Made by a program: the position numbers and the translations under genes. From the NCBI GenBank assembly GCA_022432975.1, contig CM039516.1, positions 29,714,051 through 29,778,050 on the forward strand: a stretch of DNA of 64,000 nt. The letters are read 5' to 3'. How positions within the stretch are numbered: position 1 is the stretch's first letter; each line of letters opens with the position of its first letter. Below, piece after piece: positions 42,682-52,666 of this stretch. The notes below the pieces were generated by a model. The model had not been told where the DNA came from. It did no database searches and worked only from the letters and a program-made list of their open reading frames with translations. The stretch comes from Begonia masoniana. Taxonomy: Eukaryota; Streptophyta; Magnoliopsida; Cucurbitales; Begoniaceae.

Positions 42682-43516
42682 TTATTCTCTTGAATTCTCG
42701 GGATTATCTCGCTGAGCTAGGGTTTTCAGTAAGGCTTGAAACTCGCTGCTAATACGGTAGCATTTCTGAACAGTTTTTGACTCACAGAGAGTGGCCGTCA
42801 AACTCGAACCTTCTTCAATTCGCATGAACTCAAAATGGGGAAACTTAAACAATGGAGGATCTCGAGGTTTGAAAATTTCCCTCTCCCAACAAGGATTTGG
42901 ATTTGAGATCAGTTTTCCTGATTTTGCAGTAGCAGCCCATGCATTCAAGAACTGCATAGCACCCATTCCATCACATATACAATGGCAGAGTCTCAATCCG
43001 AGGCTAAACCCACCACAGCTGAAAAGGGTCACCTGGGCAATGAGCAAAAGGCATATCAAGAACTTTGTAGGGCTCTTCATCAGGAAACTTGAAGATTAAT
43101 GGCTCCCATGAAGGATTAGGGATGGTCAAATTTCCCAAATCGGCCAAAGCAATATCTGAGTGAGCTTCCACCATGAGAGCTCCTTGTTTCGACCCGAAAA
43201 ACACCTCAAGTTTCCCATTTTTGGTCTCTCTCAGCCTCCCCGATAAAGGGTAATAACGAACCAAAACTCTGGCTAGAGCTTCACGTAGTATTTCCACAAC
43301 AGGTCTCTGATCAGATCTGCAGCTGCCCAAATCGTAAAAGTATATAGTCGGAGTGAAAACACGGGAACCCACCATGTCGTCGAGGTTGGAGAGGTAAAGG
43401 GTTTTGTCGGAGACAGCCGGAGTGGGTCCGGAAGGATTCACAGGAGCCATACCGTCAATTATTATGGGAATGTGTAGAGGGGGAATATGAAGCTCTTGAA
43501 CCCATGGAGGAGCCAT
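42682..43516 (-). pseudogene. BAHD acyltransferase, N-terminal half
   Basis: Minus strand from ATG at 43514-43516: MAPPWVQELHIPPLHIPIII, LYLSNLDDMVGSRVFTPTIY, ALARVLVRYYPLSGRLR. The catalytic HXXXD motif appears as HCICD in LCHCICDGMGAMQFLNAW. BAHD enzymes transfer acyl groups from CoA thioesters to alcohols or amines in the cytosol. A one-base gain in an A run (43046-43049) splits it into two frames between KVLDMP and the LLIAQVT block. The C-terminal half with DFGWG is absent. It is opposite in strand to the DUF1995 piece and only 49 bp away, an unnatural junction. Confidence 0.9.
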
Positions 43517-44075
43517 GAAAGAAAAAAGGAGGCATAAAACTCAAGTCTAGCTCTGAGGAGACCACACTGGTGGCCTCCATTGCAGCATTTGTAGCAGCAA
43601 AATTACTTGGACATGCAAAGAAGCTGTAGCTAAATAGATGGACTCTTGAAATTTCATCTGGTTGTGAAACAGTTGATGCCCATACCTTTCATGATCCAAA
43701 TCTTTATACTCTTGTTGTTCTTCGCATGATGTTCCAAAAAAAAAACCAATATTTTTAAAGACTGAGAAGTCTGTCAACTGTATATTTTTAGAGAACGTGG
43801 CGATGCCAGGTGAACAAAACTTGTTCAAATAGTACATTGCATTAACATTCATTATCATCAACCTAAGTTACAAGATTCTCCGGCCCAAGGTGATCCGGTG
43901 GCCTTGAGCCGGTGCAGGCGACGTGACTCGTTCATCTGGTAGTAAATTAATCAGGAATCCATAGATATGTAAAACTAAGTTTTCAAACTTGTTATTGCTC
44001 ATTCAACAAATGAACAAGCAATTGCATCTTAAAATAAGAGCAGAAAGACAGAAAACAAGGCCGAGTTTGAATCAC
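43517..44075. other. unassigned DNA
   Basis: A 104-residue minus-strand open frame is present (43547-43861) but looks like no known protein. Nothing else seen. Confidence 0.4.
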
Positions 44076-44461
44076 CTACCGTAAAGGTTGTTGATTGTAG
44101 TGATTCTTCTGCTTTTTCTTTGCAGCAGCAAGTTTTGCAGTCCTTGCAGCTGCTTCGTTAGCGGCTACTCGAGCGGCAGCACCCATTTCCTTCGTCGATT
44201 TTTTCTTTTTGATGGAGACTACATTCTTTAGCTTCTCTTTGACATTAATAGGAGGCAAACTCTCTGTTTTTCCAGTCCCATCGGCATCATCAGTCCCGTT
44301 GCAACTGTCTGAGTTATTCGCATAATTCACCGAGTCTTTTTGCTCCTTTGAAGATTTCTCCTTCTTTTTCTTCTTCTTTACATTTTTGTTCTTCCCTGCT
44401 AAGTTATCATTCTTGTCGGCCTCCCCATCCAGATTCTCTGCTTTCCTATCCTCTCCATCAC
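44076..44461 (-). other. lysine/alanine-rich C-terminal exon, unidentified
   Basis: After an ATTTGCAG acceptor the minus strand gives 128 residues: GDGEDRKAENLDGEADKN, a Lys-rich run, then KKSTKEMGAAARVAANEAA, LAAAKKKQKNHYNQQPLR and a stop. The highly charged, helical tail resembles C-termini of some nuclear or J-domain proteins, but I cannot name it. It is the same strand as DUF789 upstream and 100-250 bp from its last recognised exon. Confidence 0.45.
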
Positions 44462-44559
44462 CTGCAAATAATGACACAAACTAAGAATCCATTTTTTATA
44501 TAATGGGCAAAAACATTTAAATGTTTCGAATTAGTCGAATGGTAAAAACTGTTGGATAT

Positions 44560-45970
44560 CCACATTAGTCCATGACTTATATTGGAAGTATAAGATATCC
44601 ACACTGTTCCCTGCATCTTGTAGGTTGCCAGCCCGAATGGCCGGAGTGAAATGCTTTCTCCTTTCTTTTGGCTCCTCTCTACTCCCCCCTGTGGGTTGAC
44701 CTTGACGCCCATGTCTGCAGAGATAATTACATCCATATCGCATATTTTTATTAACCGATTGAATATTTTTGCGTCCTAAAAATTAGAAAGCATACCAAGG
44801 ACAGAGGACGAGAGCGTGTGGTACGAGAGGAAGCATGTTGAGAGATCTTTGATTGTTCTTCCCATGGGGATGTGATAAATTGGATACCTTAAACACAAAA
44901 CAACATCAGAAAAACATGTTACTAACAACAAATTAGCTCAGCAAAGAAAAGGGATAAAAAGACAAGGAGAAAAAAGCTAACCAAGAAACTGCCATCCAAC
45001 TTGCAGGCGAAAGATCCACACTTCTCAATGACATCAAGCCCGGATATCTTCGAGCTAAACCACTAATCTGAAAGCATTAGAACAACTAAATAAGCCGAAC
45101 CAAATCCAAATCCAATACGGTTTATGATTTGACATATTCTGATATGTGGACGGTAGAGAAAGTTAAAAGGAGGATCCAAAAAGTCTCATAATGGACGATC
45201 AAAAGTTTCTGTTAATCTTGAAAGATGTCCGTCGAGAAAGAAATCTAAAATTATTCATTTCAGCAAGTGATCTGGTAGTGGAAGAAGAAATATAAATGAT
45301 TGAAAGACTTTAAGGTTGGAGAGAGAATGGAATTTAAACTAAGATTGCTTTATCCATTAGAGGAACTCTTCCACACGGAGTTGATTTTTAAAAGTACTGA
45401 AAATAAAGGTATCCCAATCTGTCATTCAAGTGGAAGAGGTTCTCTTGCTCAAGCCCTCCATCCTCTGATGAGCTTCCATCCCATCTCCATTGTTTATCAC
45501 TATCACTTTCATAGCTGCACGAATCGCAAAATGAATCCCGTGTCACGCATTCACCGGCTTCGATCTCTTCCCTGATTTATAAACTTCATATTAAAATGCC
45601 CAGATGCTTAAACATAATTCAGAGGAATCTCATCAACTAGGACATATCAAAAACTCGGTCCAGCCCATGAACTACTAAATAAATCACTGCGTTCATCCAC
45701 ACCCGAAGGATTGGAAAGTGTAATTGAGTCATTTTGAACTAATTACCTGAAGCTGTCTACTGATGGAGTACTTGTGAAGATTTGGATTGCAGAGAGATAG
45801 GGAACGTAGTATTGAACAAAGGTGTCGCCATTGTTCATGACAATTGGAACTCCAGTGCCGTAAGCGCTCCATTCATGGTAGCAATTCCAGAGATCGGCCA
45901 AGGTAAAGTACTCCACTTTCTCTCTGTCCCAAGGGTGCCGTAAACGATTGAGGTTTCTGAATTCCTTCTG
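44560..45970 (-). pseudogene. DUF789 family gene, nearly all exons
   Basis: Five minus-strand exons: about 45747-45970 (YFTLADLWNCYHEWSAYGTG, YYVPYLSAIQIF), 45349-45571 (SFCDSCSYESDSD, DRLGYLYFQYF), 44982-45067 (ISGLARRYPGLMSLRSVDLS), 44796-44887 (YPIYHIPMGRTIKDLSTCFL) and about 44560-44714 (ISLRPFGLATYKMQGTVW). The order and wording fit DUF789, plant proteins of unknown function. A TAA follows FQYF where a Glu codon is expected, and that exon's donor is GC rather than GT. The very N- and C-termini are missing. It joins a CtpA fragment within about 20 bp at its 5' side. Confidence 0.82.
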
Positions 45971-45986
45971 TTGTCATTATCTGCAG

Positions 45987-46117
45987 ATTGGGATTTGAAA
46001 TTGCAGCAGACAATGGTGGAAATGTTTCCACTTCGTTCAGCTGATGCAGCATATACAAAAATCAGTGCGATGCTTTCTACTCTTGGAGATCCTTTAACGC
46101 GGATTATCAGCCCAAAG
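45987..46117 (+). pseudogene. C-terminal processing protease (CtpA-like) exon 1
   Basis: After ATCTGCAG: DWDLKLQQTMVEMFPLRSAD, AAYTKISAMLSTLGDPLTRI, ISPK. This is the N-terminal segment before the PDZ domain of plant carboxyl-terminal processing peptidases, thylakoid-lumen serine proteases that mature photosystem II D1. The next exon is at 47233, beyond a transposon in the intron. Confidence 0.82.
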
Positions 46118-46182
46118 GTCCGAATTTTTTCCCTTCCGTTTCATTCAATCTTTCAGTGGACAAGCATAAGTTGTTTGATTTA

Positions 46183-46191
46183 ATTAAAAAA
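46183..46191. repeat. left 9-bp target duplication of fold-back element
   Basis: ATTAAAAAA, repeated exactly at 47178-47186. Confidence 0.85.
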
Positions 46192-47177
46192 GGGTTTTTT
46201 TTAAAAAAAACCTTAAGGTTTTGGTTTTTTTTAAAAAGAACCTTAAGTTTTACTGTTCAACGAAAAAAACCTCCCGGTTTCGAAAATAGGCGAAAAAAAC
46301 CTTCTAGTCCTGACCGGGCATCGGCCTGTACGGAGAGGCCGGCCGGCCTCCCTTTTTTTTTTTTACTAAATAAAATGTTAATTTAAAATAAATATCAAAC
46401 GATATTCAATTTACTTGAAATGTTTACCACATGTTTACCACATTATGGGAAGATCATGTGAAAAGTTTCGTGATTTTCTAACACTTGTACGATTTATTAT
46501 AATTTTAGTTAATTCTTTTATAAAACCGTTATAATAAAACGTACAAGTGTTACAAAATTACGAAAATTCTCAGATTATCTTCCCATGATGTGGCGAATAT
46601 GTGGTAAAAATTTCAAGTAAATTGAATATCGTTTGATATTTGTTTAAAATTTATAAATTAATTTTAAAAAAATAATAAACGATATTCAATTTACTTGAAT
46701 TAATTTTAAACAAATATCAAACGATATTCAATTTACTTGAAATTTTTACCACATGTTCGCCACATCATGGGAAGATAATCTGAGAATTTTCGTAATTTTG
46801 TAACACTTGTACGTTTTATTATAACGGTTTTATAAAAGAATTAACTAAAATTATAATAAATCGTACAAGTGTTAGAAAATCACGAAACTTTTCACATGAT
46901 TTTCCCATAATGTGGTAAATATGTGGTAAAAATTTCAAGTAAATTGAATATCGTTTGATATTTATTTTAAATTAACATTTTATTTAGTAAAAAAAAAAAG
47001 GGAGGCCGGCCGGTCCAATTGGACCGGCCGGCCTCTCCGTACAGGCCGATGCCCAGTCCGGACTAGAAGGTTTTTTTTGCCTATTTTCGAAACCTGGAGG
47101 TTTTTTTCGTTGAACATTAAAACTTAAGGTTTTTTTTAAAAAAACCAAAACCTTAAGTTTTTTTTTAAAAAAAACCC
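46192..47177. mobile_element. fold-back Mutator-like element, 986 bp
   Basis: Begins GGGTTTTTTTTAAAA and ends with its complement; the two halves are inverted copies almost end to end. Each half includes CCTTAAGG-type steps, CGGTTTCGAAAATAGGCG, GAGGCCGGCCGGCC and one copy of the palindromic MITE seen at 38700. The perfect 9-bp duplication is the Mutator-type size. It inserted into the CtpA intron and encodes nothing. Confidence 0.92.
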
Positions 47178-47232
47178 ATTAAAAAAATATTATCTGTTTT
47201 ATCTTCCAAACATTGCTGTTTATTCATAAAAG

Positions 47233-47267
47233 GAATATCAAAGTTTCCGAATTGGAAGTGATCGCGG
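47233..47267 (+). pseudogene. CtpA-like exon 2 fragment
   Basis: Between AG and GTAAGA: EYQSFRIGSDR, the residues that follow ISPK in this protease family. Phase matches exon 1. No later exon follows, so the catalytic Ser/Lys region is absent. Confidence 0.72.
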
Positions 47268-47804
47268 GTAAGAGAGTGAAAATTTAGTAGTTTATAAGTA
47301 GATTTTCTTTCATACTTAATACAATTCGTTTTGAGTTAATCTAAAAAATAAACTTATGTAGGCTCCGGTTTGAAGTAGACAATATTATATTGGTAACACT
47401 AAAAACTCTACGTTAACAATAAAAGTACTGTAGATCTTGAAAATCAATTAAAATGTCTTCAAACTTCTGTAAATGGGGAGCTGAAGGCATATGCAATTTT
47501 TTTTTTTTTTTTTAAGTTTTTATGAAAATGAGAACTAAGATTGTGATATGCCTTGTGCCATCTTCAGCTCTTTTTTAACAAGGAATGTTACATAACTATC
47601 ATACTAAGTAATTTGTAATTTTAAAGTCAACAGTGTAGCAAGGCGCTGTATAGATTAACTTGTGTCCTCCCTATTAACTTCTTTCTCATTGTATGGATAG
47701 CTAAGAGCAATATATTATCATAAAACACGAAACTCTATGACTATTTTTGTTCCGAATCCTTCTACCAATATCCTAGGGAATGCAAAATCATCGAAACCAT
47801 TGGT
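47268..47804. other. AT-rich DNA
   Basis: Contains a T run at 47497-47513. No gene seen. Confidence 0.55.
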
Positions 47805-48116
47805 TGTTGGGAATTATGTGCCCATACAAACAAATGTAATAGAACAGTTATATTATTTAAATTGATTAATATTATGCTTGCATTTAAAGATCATACTTTA
47901 TAAAATTCAGAGAAAATTTATTGGTTATTTGTGCAAACTTTATATTGACATATATATTGTATATATGAGGAATATAATATAAAGAGTAATAACCAAAACA
48001 AGTCCATGACTTATATTTGAAGTATGGAATCTTCAAATAAATCATAGTCATAAACTTAGTTTATCTCATTAAGAATGTATAGTTATATCCCGACTATATA
48101 TGTGATGACATAAGGT

Positions 48117-48121
48117 AAATA
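48117..48121. repeat. left target duplication of solo LTR 1
   Basis: AAATA here and at 50607-50611. Confidence 0.85.
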
Positions 48122-50606
48122 TGTAACACCCGGCATTTTTACCATGTAATTATTTCCCGAATTATTATGCGGGATTAATTCAATGTTAATACAATGTATG
48201 TTTTGTTGGAAACCAAAACCAATGAGTTCATATTAAATTGGATAGTGAGATGAAAACCAAACAAAAGTGTAACTAAACAAACAAGCTAGTTGGTAATGGA
48301 TGGAAGGATAAATTGGGAAGAAATTAAGGTTGGTGGGAGATAACCAATGGATGATTGCCAGGTGGCAATAACTTGCTGAGAAACCTACCTATTCTCCTTC
48401 CTTCTACGTAAACATTCATATACATTTCTCCTTCTCTGTATTCCTCTCTACCTTCTCTCTTCCAGTCGACAAATCAACCATCGAAGTTACTTCGACCTCC
48501 TCAGTTCCTTTCTGTTTCTTCGCTAGGGTGAGCATCTTTTAATGCTAACAAGTTTGGACAAGTTAAATGCAAGTTTTTACCGAAGTTTAGGGTTTTTGTG
48601 TTTGTTGAAAACTCGCTGTTTTTGGATGAAAACACACCAGTTTGTTTTCTAAGAGTTTGAATGAGTTTGGAACAAATTCTTCTAACTTATTTGTTAGCAT
48701 TTGCAGCATTGTTTATTTCTCTACGTGCTTGTTACAGATCTGTGCACTTCCGAGACATTCGAGCATTCTACACTGCAGCAAACAGGTAAGTTCATAACCG
48801 TAGGTTGGCCCTTAAGGCCCTACATCATGGAGGTACTAGGTGTTTCAGTTCTGTCGGGTTGTCTCGGGTAGAAACGTTATAGTTTATGTTTCTGAGTTGT
48901 CTGTGTTCTTCTTCATAGTATGTTCTGTTACTCCTATTATCTGCCAGTTTAAGTTCAGTCACCATTCATGCATACACGTTTTCTCTGAAAGACATGCAAA
49001 ACTGTTTTCTGTACCCTGTTTGAAATTAAACAAGATAAAATCTGACTGTCTGTAATGTACTGGTTAAGTGCGGGACGGGGACTGGCCCCTCTGGTTTTAT
49101 CCCTCCCTGGGAATCTGAAAATAAATTGTCCCTAGCAAGGACCCTCTGGTTTTATCCCTCCCTGGGAGTCTGAAAATCTGCTGTGCCTGATAGTGCACCA
49201 TCTGTTTGCCAGTTCCCCTATAAGCCCCACTTATACCCCTCACCCACTGAAATGTAAAGTTCTGTTCTGTCACCATATTTCTGAAAACTGCATGCATAGC
49301 ATTTTGCATCACTGCATTCTAATTTTGTCCTTACTGAGTTTTAGACTCATAGGTGAACTCTCTGATGTAGGTACTGAACCCGAACCCGAGGACCTTGTTC
49401 CTCAAAATGATGATCTAATGTAGAGGGTGGATCGAGCTCGTGGGGTGGTTGCTGCAGCCAGACACATAACTGCTCTGAGGTCTAAGTTTTTGAAAGAGAA
49501 AATACTGTCTGTGAATTTTAATTAGATTCTGATGTTTTGGTTTTAGAAAAACTCTGTAGAAACTGTAATGTAATGAATCCGTCTTGATGTCTAAAACCTC
49601 TGTATTTGACAGTTGTATTTATGTTTTGAAATGTATTGAAATCATTCTGGAATCTGCTGGAAATCTTTTATTAGTTTGTGCATGGATGACTTCTAGTTTT
49701 GGAACTATCCATGCAGTCTGTTTCTTTGAATTCTGTCAATTGCAAAGTATGTTCCATAACCTTGTTTAGAATCGGGTATTGAAGGTTTATACCTTTCATG
49801 CCTTCTGTTTGCACTGTATTTGACAGTTAAATTATGTTCTGAGGTATTCTGGAATTGTTTGGAATATTTTCTGCTAGTCTGTGCATAGATAGTTTCTGGT
49901 TTTAGAGCTATCCATGTAGTGTGATCTTTCTTAAGTTTCTGTCATGTTTTCTGTTGTGTTCGAAAAATCAGGTTTTGAGCTGGTTTATGAGTTTGAGACT
50001 TTCATGTCTTCTGTTTTTATTCTCTCTGTTCGTATGTCTTCATGACAAAGGTTGTCAATTTTGTCTTTAAACTCTACATCCACCGTTCCCTTTGTTTAAA
50101 ATACATCTACCGGTTACTGTTCACTTTTGTCTTATATGCATCTACCGATTTCGTTTTATATACATCTACCGATTCCGTCTTATATCCATCTACCGGTACT
50201 GTTCTCTTTTGTCTTATATGCATCTACCGATTTCTTTTATATACATCTACTGATTCCGTCTTATATCCATCTACCGGTACTATTCACTTTTGTCTTATAT
50301 GCATCTACCGATTTCGTTTTATATACATCTACCGATTTCGTCTTATACACATCTACCGGTACTGTTCACTTTCGTCTTATATACATCCACCAGTTTCGTC
50401 TTATTCACATCAACTGTTCTCTTTGTTTATCTACATCCAGCTTAAATGTGTTTTCCAGTTTCACTTCCAGAGAAGGTTTATACTCTCTGTTAAGGCTTTA
50501 AAAGAATAAAGTTTCAAAAAAAAAATAGTCACCGTTTTCTGTTAATTGTCCCGGAGTGATGGCTCCGATCCCGGACCCCAATCGGGTTCGGTTTTGGGCT
50601 GTCACA
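48122..50606 (+). mobile_element. solo LTR of a large Ty3-type retrotransposon, copy 1
   Basis: 2,485 bp, TGTAACACCCGG to GGGCTGTCACA, with an exact AAATA duplication and no internal domain: the signature of a solo LTR left by LTR-LTR recombination. TGTAACACCC starts are common in chromovirus (Tekay/Del) LTRs. It carries the minisatellite at 50085-50440 and a short acidic stretch EPEPEDLVPQNDD that recurs in the other two copies but is not evidently a gene. Confidence 0.9.
50085..50440. repeat. ACATCTACCG minisatellite
   Basis: About twelve units of 22-30 bp, core CATCTACCGATTTCGTCTTA with CCGGTACTGTTC variants. The unit shares its CATCTACCGG core (antisense) with the TGACGTCA arrays of the minus-strand copies. 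Confidence 0.9.
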
Positions 50607-50611
50607 AAATA

Positions 50612-51950
50612 AGTTTTATATAATATGATTATATAGGACTAGACCAGATAAAATTATATTGTTCTTATAATTTCCGTTAAACTTAGAACAAATAACTTTA
50701 TCATAATGATAGTCATATGTGTGTAATCTTAATTCATTGTATTTAACAAACTCCTATTTTATTTTAATTTATTCTTTAATTTACTTGGTAAAGTTTTGTA
50801 TGAGTTACAATTCACACACCTCGTATATTGAGAATAAATTAAAATGAATAGCTGGGAATGTTAATATCGATGCAATGAAATCTATTTTATTGGATTCCCT
50901 TTTTTGTTAGTTAAAAGATCGAATAATTAGCGCGCAAATTCATAAATCGTTATGAATTAATTATTCAATCAAGGACTAATGGTAGTTAAGGATAAAGATG
51001 TAATATAAGAGGCTAACGGATCATAAACTTAGCTCTATTACGAATCTAAATGGAGGGTTAGTACATATGTAATGACTATATCAATGGACATTACTTTGAG
51101 TAAATATAATCTATAGTTTTAAGAGTGTAACTCTAAGTATTTAGTGGACTTACTTTAGAGTTAATAATTACGTTAATTGATATAAAGAGTTTATATTAAT
51201 TAACGAAAAAATTATTGAAGCTTAAAATTATAGGTCCATCGGTCCCTTTGTCACCTTCTATCATTATTCGAATAATAGAAAAATGAACAAAGAAGATTAA
51301 ATAATTAACTATGAATTAATTATTTAATACACTCAATAATAAGTTTATTGTATTTCATTAGATGAAATTGTTGAATAATCAACTTATAAGATACATAACA
51401 AAAGTTGTCATAATTAATATGTTTGTTATATTTCATTAAATGAAATAATTGAATTGTTCAATTAATTAACAAACATAAAGTTGTTTTTTAAAATAGTTTT
51501 TTAAAATGAATTTTGCTAAATCATGGTGCCAAGTGTAAGGCCATGATGAGAAGTTGTTTTGATTTCCATAACATCTTTTGTTATAAATGTTATTAAGAAA
51601 TCAATTCTAACTTAACTGTAAATTAAATTTTGTAACGTTTGTTTCTATTAAATGTTATGATAATTGTTACAAAATTCTTACACTATAAATAGAGGTTAAG
51701 ACCTCATTTGCAAATGAGTGTAAGAGAATTCATTTTGAGAACTAATATATTTTAAGAGCATTTCCACAGTGGTTTGGAGAATTGTTCTCTATATCCATAT
51801 AGATCGTCTCATGTGTTGAGAAAACGATCTATCACAAAATTGAGTGTGATCTTTTTATGTTCATCACACCCACACGTCCTTATTCGAGGTGAGGAGGATT
51901 GATAAAGAAGATCGAAGGCTCTTCAATATTAAGAAATTGTTCTTCAAAGG
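50612..51950. other. AT-rich body of the copia-type LTR
   Basis: Part of the 47805-52123 LTR. No genes; a TATAAATAGAGG TATA-like motif at 51683 could be its promoter. Confidence 0.55.
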
Positions 51951-52244
51951 TAATTTCTTTAAATCTAACTTATTTGTTTTTATTACATATAATTATTCAT
52001 ATATCATAAATGACGATCCTATTATTATTATGAAAAATTGTTTTTCATAATATTTAAGTTGCACATATATGGGTGTTATGAACACCATTAATTCCTCCGT
52101 GGGAGGGAACTTAAATTCCAACATTGGGTACCATAGCAATAAAAATATGGTAAAATTAGTGATTGCTTTGGATTCCCAAAGAGATTGAGCCTCTAAATTA
52201 AACCTTTTTAGTGAATCAAATTGACCTCTTGTCACGACCAAGAG

Positions 52245-52666
52245 TGTAACGTCTCTGATATTCTTATTACAATATTGTCTGTTTTTTATCAGAAACCGCA
52301 CAAATTTATTTTTAAAGTGAGCCTCAAAACGCGTTGTACTAGGTAATGAGAAGAACTCTACTTATAAACCATGTATTTCTCACTCCCCCAAACAATGTGA
52401 GATTGTGCACACCTACTAGTATGAGTTAGACCCTACCGGACCCTGATTGTCTTTACATGGCGAATTGTCACAATCTCCCCCTTTAGGGACTGACGTCCTT
52501 GTCGGCCACATTTCTGGATGGGCAGTGACTTTGATATCATTTGTAACGTCTTCTGATACGTCTAATACAATATCGTTCGTTCAAGGTTGGAGCTCGCACA
52601 AATTTGTTCTTGGGGTCAGCCCCAACTGCTCTTCACAAGCCACGCTGTGATATTTAGTAGAATAAA
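52245..52666 (-). mobile_element. Cassandra-related TRIM, second LTR truncated
   Basis: LTR 52245-52472 (TGTAACGTCTC to TTGTCACA), internal 52473-52541 with a purine tract (AAAGGGGGAGAT on the minus strand) and a degenerate tRNA-Met site (AATGATATCAAAG), then a second LTR from 52542 broken by the next insertion. The layout and shared phrases (AAAACGCG, ATGTGGGA-type) match the Cassandra array at 18384, but this LTR has no recognisable 5S segment. Confidence 0.8.

Larger units (their letters stand above)
47805..52123 (+). mobile_element. copia-type LTR (about 1.8 kb) split by a nested solo LTR
   Basis: Starts TGTTGGGAATT and ends AATTCCAACA, mirror-image ends. Flanks TTGGT (47800-47804) and TTGGG (52124-52128) nearly match. 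What follows (TGGGTACCATAGC) could also be a decayed tRNA-Met primer site, so this may be a 5' LTR rather than a solo LTR. Without the nested element it is about 1,829 bp. No internal coding region is seen. Confidence 0.6.

Noticed and set aside
49097..49423. Small gene inside the solo LTR (acidic EPEPEDLVPQ stretch)
   Set aside because: A similar stretch recurs in the other two LTR copies, but frames are not conserved and there is no start or domain.
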